The notes: a model not told the origin generated them from the sequence alone. 64,000 nt of DNA from Corynebacterium ciconiae DSM 44920 (GCF_030440575.1 NZ_CP047189.1:1364001-1428000); one strand, 5' to 3'. Shown: positions 46,382 through 56,266, counted from the first letter of the stretch. Numbers and translations are program-made.

Positions 46382-47188
46382 TTAAATGTCGTAGAGCGAT
46401 CGCAGCGCGGTGTCTACTTGCTGTGTTGATGTGAAGTCATCGATCACGTATACAGGCACGCCCACATCTCCTAAGGTGGCCGCGATTGCTCCGGAGGTGA
46501 GAAGGAAGTCTGCTTCCCCAGCGCGCCCCTTGGCTGAGATGGTGTCTGTGGCTTCCACGGTGAGATACGGCGTCCAACCCCATTGGTCGAGTACCTGCTC
46601 GAGTGTGTTTTTGAGAAAGAGTGACGTGCCGAGACCGTTGCCGCAGACAGTAAGGATCTTCCCCTTGGAGGGCACGGAGTCCTCGGATGGGGTGTGTTGT
46701 CTTGGTGGATGCGCGGCTGATTCGCTGGTGGTGGCGTCGTAGCGAGGCTCGCCGCTGAGCAGGGATCGCAGTGTGTTGTCGTTGTCGGCGTTGGTGAGTT
46801 CTTCGCGGCGAGTGCCTAGCAGCGTGGCGAGCTACTTCATGGCCGCTAGGTGGGCGCTGGAGTCTGTGGCAGCTAGGGCCGCGACGACGCGTACAGGGTC
46901 GTTGGTGGTGTGGCCGAAGCGTAGGGGTTGCTCCAGTCGTAGCCACGCGAGTGCAGTGTGGCGTACAGAGTCGCTGGGGCGAGCGTGGGCGAGCGCGAAT
47001 CCCGGCGCGAGCACGATGTAGGGACCATTGTCCTCCACGCTGCGCACCATCTGTTCGGTGTAGTCTGCCGTGCTCGCGCCCGCTTCTTCGAGTAGGCGTC
47101 CGGCGGCACGGATGGCTTCTCGCCAGTCTCTAGCCTCGCCGTGGAATGCTGTGGCTTGTGGTACGAGCAGCGTTCCTAGGTGTCCCAT
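46382..47188 (-). pseudogene. PTS ascorbate-type IIA-IIB fusion split by an in-frame TAG
   Basis: One continuous frame runs from 47188 to 46382 except for a TAG at 46832-46834. The first 118 residues are a IIA domain with the phospho-accepting His68 in FALAHARPSD. After the stop the frame reads LATLLGTRREELTNAD, a linker, then a IIB domain with the active Cys in TVCGNGLGTSLFLKN. A CAG (Gln) to TAG change would explain it. The IIB part could restart at GTG 46675 (97 residues), so residual function is possible. It precedes the IIC gene. Confidence 0.85.
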
Positions 47189-47603
47189 GTGCTCTCCCTT
47201 CCTTATGCCTCTGAGGCTTAGGCTATATCACTGTTGAGCACATGCTTGTCGACGTTCACAGCCAGTCCACGCTTTTTGCCCAGGTTCAACCCTTTTGGGT
47301 GTGGAACGATGCTCCTTCTGCCGCACAGCTCACAGGATGAGCTTGCGGGCATGCTGGATGCAGCGCGCCTCGCGGCGCTAACGTGCACGCGAACGACCAC
47401 GCCCGTGGCACGCCGATCCGCAGGGCTTAAAGGTTCGAAGTTCCACGCTCCAGAAACCATGAATCGGGTGATGCCACCGCAACGATTGCACCCCATGGGC
47501 GCTGCTCTCCCCTGCTCCAGCGTGGATCTGGGTGCCCCAAGGCCGCCGATAGCGCTGTGGAGAAAGGGGACGCCTTGGTTCTTTTGGCGCTGATGTTAGC
47601 GCT
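47189..47603. other. Region without a recognised gene, upstream of the PTS genes
   Basis: Overlapping ORFs on both strands reach about 90-119 codons, but none shows a family motif or a good ribosome site. A short plus-strand reading from about 47241 (MLVDVHSQSTLFAQVQ) stops at 47338 and looks protein-like. The stretch may hold the remnant of a regulator or enzyme gene and the PTS promoter. Confidence 0.4.
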
Positions 47604-49028
47604 CTAGTGCACTGATCCAGGGCTGCCGGCTTGTTGCAGGTTCAGGCTCAGTACTTCGCCTGTGGGACCGAGCAGCATGCGCAGCACAGTGTTCGGATCA
47701 GCGCTGAGCGTCCAGTGTGCCTCGGTGGGGTTAATCCAGCGCAGGTCCTTGAGGGGGATAGATTCGCAACCGCGGAGGCATGCCTGCTGCAGCATCTCGC
47801 GGCGGGCGCTGCGTTCCGTGTCGAGGTCCATGTTGAGGGCAAAGAGCTCATCGGCCAAGCTGTCGTCCCAGCTGTGGATGAGGCGTTCAACCTTTCTGGC
47901 TGTGGCGCGCGCATGCTCGCTGACGGAAAATGAGTCCACCACTGGGCGCACTCCTTTGAAGGGTTTTCTGCCCCGTTGATAGTCGATTTCGTCAAGCCAG
48001 GAGTAGAGAATCTCTTCGGCGTATTTCTGGGCCGGGTAGTAGGTGATGTTGCCGGCGAGCACCACGCCGAGCTCCGTGGCTGGGTGCCACAGCATGTGGG
48101 AGCCGAAGCCGGGATAGCCGCCAGAGTGAAATACCACCTGGCCATATTTTTCGTCCTCGCGCACGTGCAGCCCATAGCCGTAGGCATCTGCCACCGCGCG
48201 CCCCTTGATGGTTGTGGCCTTCTCCAGGTTGACTGTCTGTTGCTGCTCGTTGAGCACTGCTGACCAGCCTGTGGTGGGGTCGTTCCAGGCAGCAATCATC
48301 CGCTGGACCCAGCAGGCGAGATCGTTCATGGTGGTGCACAACCCGCCGATGGGCGAAAATGCGCCAGGCCCTGTGGGAGTGACCTCGATCATCTCGTTCG
48401 GGCGGAGGCGGTGCAGGCCGGTAACGGGGATGTGGGAGGTGGCGTCGAAAAGCGAATGCTCTAGCCCGCTGGGGCGCAGGATGTGCTGCTCGACGATCTC
48501 GGTAAACGAACGCCCCGTGGCGTATTCGATGGCGCGGCCGATTAGGGCATAGCCCAAGTTGGAGTAGATATAGGTGCTACCGGGGGCGGCGGTGAGCATC
48601 AGTGGCGAGGTGACAAGGGTAGTGAATTCCTCGCGACTCATTGATTCGACGCGATCAGCCCACACATCATCGGTGGGAAGACCGGAGGCCATGCTGAGCA
48701 GTTGGCGGATCGTGGTGGCGTTGATGCTTGAGTCCGCGATGGGTATGAACTGCCCCACTGTCGTCTCGAGGGTGACGGGGTTGGCGGCAGGGATGAGGCC
48801 GTGGATAATGCCGAGCATCGCGCAAGCGGTGAAGGATTTCGTGATCGAGGCGACACGGAAGATGTCATCGGCGTTGTCGGCGGCGGGAATGTCTCGGCCG
48901 TTGATCAGCGCCCAGCCGGTGTGGGTGGCACCGGTTTCCTCCTTCGAGCGAGCAATGATCGCCGCGGCGCGCTCGGCGAGTGTCTCGGGAGTGGGAACAG
49001 GTGCGGTGGTGGGGATACTGGAATCCAT
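47604..49028 (-). CDS. Serine hydrolase of the beta-lactamase / class C PBP family
   Basis: The 474-residue protein has the serine beta-lactamase fold motifs: SITK at residues 61-64 (catalytic Ser and Lys), YSN in STYIYSNLGYALIG and the HSGGYPGFGSHM box in place of KTG. There is no signal peptide, so it is probably cytosolic, like D-aminopeptidases and esterases of this family. It starts 15 bases after the stop of the amino-acid permease gene, which suggests that the permease imports its substrate or a product is recycled. The codons for SLFDATS include a 21-bp sequence found again at 50.63 kb. Confidence 0.88.
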   Translation of the reverse strand: MDSSIPTTAPVPTPETLAERAAAIIARSKEETGATHTGWALINGRDIPAADNADDIFRVASITKSFTACAMLGIIHGLIPAANPVTLETTVGQFIPIADSSINATTIRQLLSMASGLPTDDVWADRVESMSREEFTTLVTSPLMLTAAPGSTYIYSNLGYALIGRAIEYATGRSFTEIVEQHILRPSGLEHSLFDATSHIPVTGLHRLRPNEMIEVTPTGPGAFSPIGGLCTTMNDLACWVQRMIAAWNDPTTGWSAVLNEQQQTVNLEKATTIKGRAVADAYGYGLHVREDEKYGQVVFHSGGYPGFGSHMLWHPATELGVVLAGNITYYPAQKYAEEILYSWLDEIDYQRGRKPFKGVRPVVDSFSVSEHARATARKVERLIHSWDDSLADELFALNMDLDTERSARREMLQQACLRGCESIPLKDLRWINPTEAHWTLSADPNTVLRMLLGPTGEVLSLNLQQAGSPGSVH

Positions 49029-49043
49029 GGCTCTCCTTAGAAC

Positions 49044-50480
49044 TTAGCCGTGATCGCGGGTGGTGCCGGTGGTGCGGCGGTGCAGCTGATGGTAGCTATC
49101 GCCCAGCATCGCTGTGAGCGCGTGATGATCCTCCAGCTTGGAAGAGCCCACATACAAAGCGCCGCCGAGCAGCAGCCACACGCCGAGAATGATGTATTCG
49201 GCAGGCCAGACTAGCGAGGCGGGAGTACCTGGTGCCAGTGCCCACACCACAATCAAAATCGCACCGATCGCTCCGACGGCAGGCAGCCATGTCAGCGCTG
49301 ACACATAGGGACGCTGCATCTGGGGATACTTTCTGGGCAGGGCATATTTGGCCCACACCACCATCAGCCACACCACGCCGAGATACACTCCGCCGGTGTC
49401 GAGGAACCACACCACAGCCCCTGGCCCCAACCATCCAAGAGCGAGGGTGACGATAGTGGTAGACAACAGCGCCACCGTAGGAGTGCCGTGCACTGGGTGA
49501 ACGTGTGCGAGCACGCTGGGCAAAAGCTGGGCGCGCCCCATGGCCATGAGGATGCGCGAGGAGGCCACGAACAGCCCAAGGAAGCTTGTGAGCAGCCCCA
49601 AGATAGCGATAGCGTAACCACCCATGGCGAGGGTGGGATGGCCCGCCTCGGTGAAGGCAGAGATGGTGCCGAGATCCAGCTCCGCGGTGTGCTGCCACGG
49701 ATGAACCCAGGCAGTAGCGGCAAGAACTAGGAGGTAGAAGCTGCCGGCGCCAAGAACTGTCACCAGCACGGCCACACCGATGCGCTTGGGCGGAAGATCG
49801 GCGTCCTCGGCTAGTACCGCCACCAGCCCAAAGCCAGCGAGGAAGGTCATGGCGGGGATAACAAACCGTAGCGCGTCGCTCAGCGCAGAAGAATCGGCAT
49901 TGAAGGCTGGGAAGAAGTTCTCCGGCGAGCCGGTGCCGAAGCCAACCACGATCAGGGCCGCGCCGACGAGGATGATGCCGACAAACAGCAGCATCTGGAC
50001 TTGAGCGCCGAGCTTCACCCCGAACCAGTTAAGAGCCAGGTAGATCAGCGTGAGCGCTACCCCGATGAGTAGCACGGGAAGATAGACAGTCTCGCCGTTG
50101 ATCTCATAGAGCGGAATGGTGTTGATTGCGGGAATGAGCCTACCCAGCAAGAAACCGAAGGCGGTGACATAAAACGCGAGGGAGGATACATAGGCCCCCA
50201 GCAGCATCCAGCCGGCGATGAAGGCCGCCCCGCGTCCGAGCACGGTATAGGCGAAAACCACTTCCCCACCGGCCCGCGGAAACGCGGTGGTCAGCTCCGC
50301 ATAGGCGATGGCCACACACGCGGCCAAACCGCAGCCGATGGCAAGCCCCACAAGTACTCCGCCGGCACCATAGGCGGCGAAGAACTTGGAATTGGTATAA
50401 ATCCAGCTCGCCCCCACCACTCCGGCGACACCGAAGGCGATGAGCTGCCAGAGGGACAGGCTCTTTTTTAGTTCATCCAT
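49044..50480 (-). CDS. APC family amino acid permease
   Basis: Secondary transporter of 478 residues with twelve hydrophobic segments. The start MDELKKSLSLWQLIAFGVAGVVGASWIY contains the APC first-helix motif, GVAGVVGASWIY, and AYAELTTAFPRAGGEVVFAY is the conserved second/third-helix region. Substrate unknown. It is divergent from putA and co-directional with the serine hydrolase, so it could import proline-containing or D-amino-acid compounds, but that is inference from position only. Confidence 0.92.
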   Translation of the reverse strand: MDELKKSLSLWQLIAFGVAGVVGASWIYTNSKFFAAYGAGGVLVGLAIGCGLAACVAIAYAELTTAFPRAGGEVVFAYTVLGRGAAFIAGWMLLGAYVSSLAFYVTAFGFLLGRLIPAINTIPLYEINGETVYLPVLLIGVALTLIYLALNWFGVKLGAQVQMLLFVGIILVGAALIVVGFGTGSPENFFPAFNADSSALSDALRFVIPAMTFLAGFGLVAVLAEDADLPPKRIGVAVLVTVLGAGSFYLLVLAATAWVHPWQHTAELDLGTISAFTEAGHPTLAMGGYAIAILGLLTSFLGLFVASSRILMAMGRAQLLPSVLAHVHPVHGTPTVALLSTTIVTLALGWLGPGAVVWFLDTGGVYLGVVWLMVVWAKYALPRKYPQMQRPYVSALTWLPAVGAIGAILIVVWALAPGTPASLVWPAEYIILGVWLLLGGALYVGSSKLEDHHALTAMLGDSYHQLHRRTTGTTRDHG

Positions 50481-50779
50481 ATTGTTTCCTCACACACGTG
50501 GGTTCACAGGCTTCGGGGCATCCCCCACAGAGGTGGGGTGCGTGGTGCCGTCCCCTTGGCAGCAGTTCTAGCAAAAGCCGAGCTCACCTGCACCGTGGGT
50601 GCGCGCTTGGGTGGGGGTTGAGCGGCTGGGAGGTGGCGTCGAAAAGCGGGCGTGGGAATCCCACCAGATGGGCGGAGCTTACTGCTACGCTGGGCAGCAT
50701 TATTCACTTCCGTGACGCGGCTCACCAATTGCCCGTCAAGTGTTTATACCCGACACACAGAGAGGACGTGGGGCACACC
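50481..50779. other. Divergent permease / putA intergenic region
   Basis: The plus-strand frame is open back to 50498 but the upstream part lacks a start signal and family similarity, so it is treated as non-coding. It includes the variant dispersed element (50637-50647) embedded in a 21-bp sequence (50628-50648) identical to 48434-48454. Confidence 0.55.
50637..50647 (-). repeat. Variant copy of the dispersed element upstream of putA
   Basis: The minus strand reads GCTTTTCGACG followed by CCACCTCCC. The same 21 bases recur inside the serine hydrolase gene 2.2 kb away. Confidence 0.6.
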
Positions 50780-53700
50780 ATGCCAATCCGCCTGAATGAT
50801 GACCTTGATCAGATCACCGATCGCGCCATTGCTCGAGCGCAGCGGTGGATGCGCGAAACCGAGACCGCTTCGGTCAGTAAAAGGGAAGCTAAAAATACCG
50901 CGCTGTTATCTGAGATGGTGCGCTCTGAAGGCGGCATTGATTTCACCATGGGATTCGTGGACCGGGTGGCGCGGCCGGAGGACAACGCAGTCTCGGCGCG
51001 GGAGCTCAACAGGCTGGCTAGCCCCCTCGATTCGCAGCGGCGCGCGAAAACCGCCATCCCGGATTTCATGGGCGTGGTGAATAAGTCGCTTATCACCGCC
51101 GGTTCCCTCCTCGCCCCGGCGATGCCGCAGGTGGCCATGCCGATCGCACGCACCAAGCTGCGCCAGATGGTGGGCCACCTGGTTTTTGATGCCCAAGGCT
51201 CCAAGCTGGATAAGCTGCTAGACCGCGCCGCCGAGCAAGGCTTTCAACTGAATGTGAATCTGCTCGGCGAGGCCGTGTTGGGCGAAAAAGAGGCTGATCG
51301 ACGCCTCGAGCGCACCCTTGAGCTACTAGAGAATCCGAAAGTCACCTACGTCTCCATTAAGGCCTCCGCTGTGGTTTCGCAACTGAACCACTGGGACTTT
51401 GATGGCTCGGTAGCCGCGCTGAAGGAGAAAATCCGTCCCCTCTACCGCGCCGCCAAAGCACGGGCCGATCGCCCCTTCATCAACCTCGACATGGAGGAAT
51501 ACAATGACCTCGAGCTCACCCTGCGGCTGTTTACCGAGCTGATGGACGAGGAGGAATTTCAGGACCTCGAAACCGGCATCGTGATTCAGGCCTATCTACC
51601 GGACTCAGTAGGCGCGCTCGAAGAACTCGTCACCTTCGCCCGGGCGCGCGTGGCGCATGGCGGGGCCCCCATTAAAGTGCGCATCGTCAAAGGCGCGAAC
51701 CTCTCCATGGAGCGGGTAGAAGCCGAGATGCACGACTGGCCCCAGGCGCCGTATATGAGCAAGGCAGAAGTGGACGCCAACTACCTGCGCCTGCTGGACT
51801 ATGTGCTTGATGAGGATAATGCCGACGCCATTCGTATCGGTGTAGCCAGCCACAATCTCTACACCCTGGCCACCGCCATCGAATTGGCCGAAAAGCGCGG
51901 CGTGACCCGGCAACTCGACATCGAAATGCTGCAAGGCATGGCCCCAGCCCAAAGCCGCGTTGTGCAGCGCGACGCCGGGCGGATCATCCTCTACACCCCC
52001 GTGGTGCACAAAGAAGACTTCGACGTGGCCATCTCCTACCTCGTGCGCCGACTGGAGGAAAACGGCGAGCCGCAGAACTTCATCTACGCAATGTTCGCCC
52101 CCGACGTGGAAGGCCCCGATAATCGCACCCCACTCGAGGAACAGCAGCAGCGCTATCTCGACGCGGTGCGGCAACGCTGGGAGGTGCGCGATAGCGCGCG
52201 GCGAACCCAAAACCGCACGGAAGAGACCGGCACCTACCACCCCGGCGGGCCAGGGCAGTTCTACAACGAGCCCGACACTGACCCCGCCCTGCCTACCAAC
52301 CGCGAATGGGCCCTCAATGCGCTCGCCCAGGATCCCGGCGCGCCTGTGTCCGCAGAGATCACCGATCCCGCGGAGATCGACAAGGCCGTGGCCACAGCGA
52401 AGCAGGCGCACCGCGGATGGGCTGCGCTATCCGGCGCCGAGCGGGCCGAGGTGCTTGATCGCGCCGCCGATGCCCTGGCCCGCTACCGCGGCCGGCTGAT
52501 CTCCGTGGCGGCACACGAGGCGGGTAAGACCGTGGATCAGACCGACCCAGAGGTTTCCGAGGCGATCGACTTCGCCCACTACTATGCGGAATCTGCCCGC
52601 GCTATCGACGCCCATAGCGGCGCGAAGTTTAGCCCCTATCCCGTGGTGGTGGTGACCCCTCCGTGGAACTTCCCCATCGCCATCCCCATGGGTGGGGTAT
52701 TTGCCGCCCTGGCCGCCGGATCGGCCGTGATCATCAAACCCGCACCGCAAGTACTCCGCTGCGCCGAGGTGGCCGTGGAAGCGCTGCGCGAAGCGGGCAT
52801 TGGCGAGGACATTCTGCAGTTGGTCAACGCCGACGAAGGCGAAGCCGGTAAGCGGCTGATCTCGCACGAGGATGTGGACTCGGTGATCCTCACCGGCGCC
52901 TCCGACACCGCAAAGCTGTTCCGCTCCTGGAAACCCGAGATGGTGATCAATGCCGAGACTTCGGGAAAGAACGCACTGATTATCACCCCGGCCGCCGACC
53001 CAGATCTCGCCGTGTCGGATCTTTATCATTCCGCCTTCGGCCATGCCGGCCAAAAGTGCTCCGCGGCCTCACTCGCCATCTTGGTGGGCAGCGCCGGCGA
53101 ATCCGAGCGCATCATCGGCCAGCTGGTGGATGCTGTATCCACCCTCAAGGTGGGTGTGGGTACCGACATCTCCACCACCATGAACGGCATCATCGAAGCA
53201 CCTGGGGAAAAACTCCTCCGCGGACTCACCACGCTTGAGCCCGGTGAGCGCTGGCTGATTAAGCCTCGCAAGCTCAACGAGGAAGGAACACTGTGGAGCC
53301 CCGGTATCCGCGATAACGTTCAGCCAGGCTCCTGGTATCACACCCACGAGTGCTTCGGTCCTGTCCTTGGCATCATGCGCGCCCGCAACCTAGACGAGGC
53401 CATCGAATGGCAAAACTCCACTGGCTACGGCCTCACCGGCGGGCTGCACTCTCTCGACGAGGACGAGATCCAGCAGTGGGTCGAACGCGTGGAAGTGGGC
53501 AACGCCTATGTCAACCGCGGTATCACCGGCGCGATCGTGCAGCGGCAATCCTTCGGCGGCTGGAAGAAATCCGCCCTCGGTTCTGGCGCCAAGGCAGGCG
53601 GGCCCAACTACGTAGCCCAGCAGGGCGTGTGGAGCGAAACTGCGGCCGTCGACGTACCACCGGTATCGCTCAATCCGACCATCAACCGGGCGCTGCGTGA

Positions 53701-54232
53701 TATGCGCGAACGCGCCCACGATAAGCGCCTCGACCTCAGCGCCGAGGACCTCGAGTGGCTGCAGCGCGCCGCATGTTCCGACCAGTACTGGTGGGAGCAG
53801 GAATTCGGCCGCAGCCACGACCGCGCCGGGCTGCAATCGGAGGCCAATATCTTCCGTTACCGGCCGCTGCTGGAGCCGCTGCAGGTGCACCTCGGCGAAG
53901 GCTGGGCGCTGCGGGACCTGCTGCGCATCCACCTCGGGGCGCTCCGTACCGGCACCACCGTGGTGGTCACCGGCGATGCGGCCGCCGTGGCCGAAGCCCG
54001 CGCCGCTGGGCTGCAGGCCGAAGAGACCGAGCGGGTGGCGCATCTGCGGGTGCGGGTGCTTGGCGATGCCAGTATGGCGTTACGCCAGCAGGTTGTTTCT
54101 GCGGGTGCGAGCCTGCTGGAGGCGCCAGTGCTCAGCGATGGGCGCCGCGAATTGCTGCCGCTGCTTCTAGAGCAGGCCGTATCGGTCACCACCCATCGTT
54201 TCGGGCATCTGATTCCTAACCCGCTGGGATAA
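50780..54232 (+). CDS. putA: Bifunctional proline dehydrogenase / pyrroline-5-carboxylate dehydrogenase
   Basis: Converts proline to glutamate in two steps, the first FAD-dependent and membrane-associated, the second NAD-dependent. Start at ATG 50780 (MPIRLNDDLDQITDRA) gives 1150 residues. The proline dehydrogenase half shows YVSIKASAVVSQL, LDMEEYNDLELT and RVVQRDAGRIILYTPVV. The aldehyde dehydrogenase half shows VVVTPPWNFPIAIPMGG, LTGASDTAKLF, the catalytic Cys760 in FGHAGQKCSAAS and FGGWKKSALGSG. There is no N-terminal ribbon-helix-helix DNA-binding domain, so it is not self-regulating like the E. coli protein. Confidence 0.96.
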   Translation: MPIRLNDDLDQITDRAIARAQRWMRETETASVSKREAKNTALLSEMVRSEGGIDFTMGFVDRVARPEDNAVSARELNRLASPLDSQRRAKTAIPDFMGVVNKSLITAGSLLAPAMPQVAMPIARTKLRQMVGHLVFDAQGSKLDKLLDRAAEQGFQLNVNLLGEAVLGEKEADRRLERTLELLENPKVTYVSIKASAVVSQLNHWDFDGSVAALKEKIRPLYRAAKARADRPFINLDMEEYNDLELTLRLFTELMDEEEFQDLETGIVIQAYLPDSVGALEELVTFARARVAHGGAPIKVRIVKGANLSMERVEAEMHDWPQAPYMSKAEVDANYLRLLDYVLDEDNADAIRIGVASHNLYTLATAIELAEKRGVTRQLDIEMLQGMAPAQSRVVQRDAGRIILYTPVVHKEDFDVAISYLVRRLEENGEPQNFIYAMFAPDVEGPDNRTPLEEQQQRYLDAVRQRWEVRDSARRTQNRTEETGTYHPGGPGQFYNEPDTDPALPTNREWALNALAQDPGAPVSAEITDPAEIDKAVATAKQAHRGWAALSGAERAEVLDRAADALARYRGRLISVAAHEAGKTVDQTDPEVSEAIDFAHYYAESARAIDAHSGAKFSPYPVVVVTPPWNFPIAIPMGGVFAALAAGSAVIIKPAPQVLRCAEVAVEALREAGIGEDILQLVNADEGEAGKRLISHEDVDSVILTGASDTAKLFRSWKPEMVINAETSGKNALIITPAADPDLAVSDLYHSAFGHAGQKCSAASLAILVGSAGESERIIGQLVDAVSTLKVGVGTDISTTMNGIIEAPGEKLLRGLTTLEPGERWLIKPRKLNEEGTLWSPGIRDNVQPGSWYHTHECFGPVLGIMRARNLDEAIEWQNSTGYGLTGGLHSLDEDEIQQWVERVEVGNAYVNRGITGAIVQRQSFGGWKKSALGSGAKAGGPNYVAQQGVWSETAAVDVPPVSLNPTINRALRDMRERAHDKRLDLSAEDLEWLQRAACSDQYWWEQEFGRSHDRAGLQSEANIFRYRPLLEPLQVHLGEGWALRDLLRIHLGALRTGTTVVVTGDAAAVAEARAAGLQAEETERVAHLRVRVLGDASMALRQQVVSAGASLLEAPVLSDGRRELLPLLLEQAVSVTTHRFGHLIPNPLG

Positions 54233-54411
54233 CCCCTAGCAGGCGAGCGGGCCGTGTACTCCCCGGTTGCACTGCCCGCACGCCATATGAGTCCTATGAT
54301 AGAGCTACTCGCACGGCTCAACCCGCCAAACGTTCTCGCGCAGCACTTATAGCTTGATGCTTAGGATCGGATCCTACCCATATCCCCTCGGTGCTCTAGC
54401 AAGGACATTTC

Positions 54412-54963
54412 ATGGTTGACATCCCCAATCTCTCCCAAAATGCTACTGTAGGCGGCACCGCCGCTGGCCTCGTAGTGTCTAGCACGCTGGCTTTCCTCTC
54501 TCGTAAAGCAAAGCCGCCCCTCGAGCTTTTCGTGATCGATAACGACCGCGCCTTCCTTGTTAACAACTGTTTTCGCACCGTTATCTTTGGCGATTCGTTC
54601 GCAATCGAAAAGGGAAGTGACATGCTCTTCCCCGTCGATGGGTTCAGGGGGAGCATTAGGGATATGCGGTGCTCCCCAGGAGATGGATTGGTAGTTGGTT
54701 GTGCAATCAATTTGGGAGAGAGTCTCTCGCTCACCTTCAAGCCTATCCTTTGGGGGCGACCCAAGTCCACGAAAATCTACCGCAGACAACAGAACGAAAC
54801 CCAGCTAGCAGAAGTGATGGTAGTGCTCGAGAAGACCATGGCGTCACCATGGACCCCTCGTGGAATAGCAAAGAAGCTTCACAAGCACCGGAACTTTGAG
54901 TTTGGGCACTCTTCTCGTTTGCTGGGCTGGAAGCTCATCGAGCTACCTCTAAAACCTCGCTAG
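54412..54963 (+). CDS. Hypothetical 183-residue protein
   Basis: Unrecognised. AAGGAC stands a few bases before the ATG. The protein opens MVDIPNLSQNATVGGTAAGL with one short hydrophobic stretch (about residues 13-29) that could be a weak membrane anchor, then a beta-rich central part and a basic C-terminal third (WTPRGIAKKLHKHRNFEF). Codon use looks less G+C-biased than putA next door, suggesting recent acquisition. It has its own upstream region with a possible -10 (TATGAT near 54296). Confidence 0.55.
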   Translation: MVDIPNLSQNATVGGTAAGLVVSSTLAFLSRKAKPPLELFVIDNDRAFLVNNCFRTVIFGDSFAIEKGSDMLFPVDGFRGSIRDMRCSPGDGLVVGCAINLGESLSLTFKPILWGRPKSTKIYRRQQNETQLAEVMVVLEKTMASPWTPRGIAKKLHKHRNFEFGHSSRLLGWKLIELPLKPR

Positions 54964-55045
54964 AAAGCACTGGGCGGCGCATACGCCAAATATTCGCGGG
55001 AAGAAGAAGTTTGCACTGAGCCCGCGACATAGCGGAACCGCCCCG

Positions 55046-56266
55046 CTAGATCTGCTCCCCGCGCGCCTGCTTGGCCAGGCAGGTGGCCCAATCGATCACC
55101 AGTAGTTGCTGCCGGCTCAGCCCGGTTGGTTCGCTGGGTTCAATCAGCTCGCCCAGATAGGCCTCCGGTTGGGCATGAAGAAGTGCGGCGGGATCAGGTG
55201 TCTCGAGATCGCCTTCTGCGCTGCTGCGTAGTAGCCCCATACCAAGCCCGGTGGTGGGCATCTGCTCGCTCAATAGCAGTCCGAGAACACCCGCGCCGAG
55301 AACAAAGCCTGGTAGATCCTGGGCGAAGCTGGAGAACTCGGTGGCAAAGATGTAGAGATAAAACGCCACGATGCAGCCTAGGCCGAGGATCTTTACTCCG
55401 AGATACACCAGCACATTGCTCACATAGAGTGCGCGCACCTCGCGGTGCTGCCACACCACCTGGGAGTAGCGCAGGAGGATGGCACCGGCGCGCACAACCA
55501 CCGCGAGGCTGAGTGCGCCAAGGATGATGAGCGCGGAATCCCCGATTTCTTCGATATCGATGATCTGCACCTGTTCGCCCTGGCCGGCAATCGCAGAGAC
55601 CACTGGGGTATAGCCCAGGCTGTAGATGATGAGCACGGCGAGAATCCATGGGGCACGAGGTGCTAGGAGGCAACGAATGCTGGCTAAACGCCGGCTCAAT
55701 CCCCTCTCATCGGCGGCAAACAACTGACGGTGCACGGCTGTGGGAGTAATGAGCCGATGGAGTTGCTCCTCACCCTGGCGGCGGGCCATAGAGGCGAAAA
55801 CATCGGTGAGTCTGTCGAATTGATGCAATAGCGGCACGGCGATCGACAACTGCGCACCCTGGCCGAGGATCACCGAGATGAGCTTTTGCCCAATGAGGTT
55901 GCTGTCTTCGATAGTGAGCACATAGCAGGCGGAAGCCAGCAGCCCGAGGCCGAGATTGATGAGTGTGATCAGCCGCCAGCCTTGGACCTCGTTGGTGAGG
56001 TGTTCGAAGCGTTTGAGTACCGCGGCACTCGGCTCGTGGAGCTGGCGTAAATCCCGCTCATTGTCTTTGAACCAGCCCAGCGAATAGATCGTGTTGGCGA
56101 TCGCGATGGCCACCAGGATGGCCATGATGGCAAAGTACTCGGCCAGCCCCATCTTGATGCCAAGAGCAAAGCGTCCATCGTTGAGATAGATGTTGAGTGC
56201 CACGAGCAGCACCACGGCCACCGCATACAACTGGACGAGGCGCAGGAACTCCTTCAGATACGTCAC
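55046..56266 (-). CDS. Multi-pass membrane protein of unknown function
   Basis: The 406-residue protein has about eight hydrophobic segments (two at the N-terminus, two near 100-150, then four between about 208 and 335) separated by a cytosolic loop with a charged FDRLTDVFASMARRQGEEQLHRL stretch. The C-terminal 60 residues are hydrophilic and Glu/Pro-rich. I recognise no family. It stands alone between two plus-strand genes. Confidence 0.65.
   Translation of the reverse strand: MTYLKEFLRLVQLYAVAVVLLVALNIYLNDGRFALGIKMGLAEYFAIMAILVAIAIANTIYSLGWFKDNERDLRQLHEPSAAVLKRFEHLTNEVQGWRLITLINLGLGLLASACYVLTIEDSNLIGQKLISVILGQGAQLSIAVPLLHQFDRLTDVFASMARRQGEEQLHRLITPTAVHRQLFAADERGLSRRLASIRCLLAPRAPWILAVLIIYSLGYTPVVSAIAGQGEQVQIIDIEEIGDSALIILGALSLAVVVRAGAILLRYSQVVWQHREVRALYVSNVLVYLGVKILGLGCIVAFYLYIFATEFSSFAQDLPGFVLGAGVLGLLLSEQMPTTGLGMGLLRSSAEGDLETPDPAALLHAQPEAYLGELIEPSEPTGLSRQQLLVIDWATCLAKQARGEQI

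Noticed and set aside
47218..47593. ORFs of 92 and 119 codons on opposite strands in the PTS upstream region
   Set aside because: Neither has a family motif, a good ribosome site or convincing codon use. The region is described as unassigned, with a possible gene remnant.
50498..50779. N-terminal extension of PutA by 94 residues
   Set aside because: No ribosome site or family similarity; the extension is low-complexity and contains the dispersed repeat. ATG 50780 starts the conserved protein.
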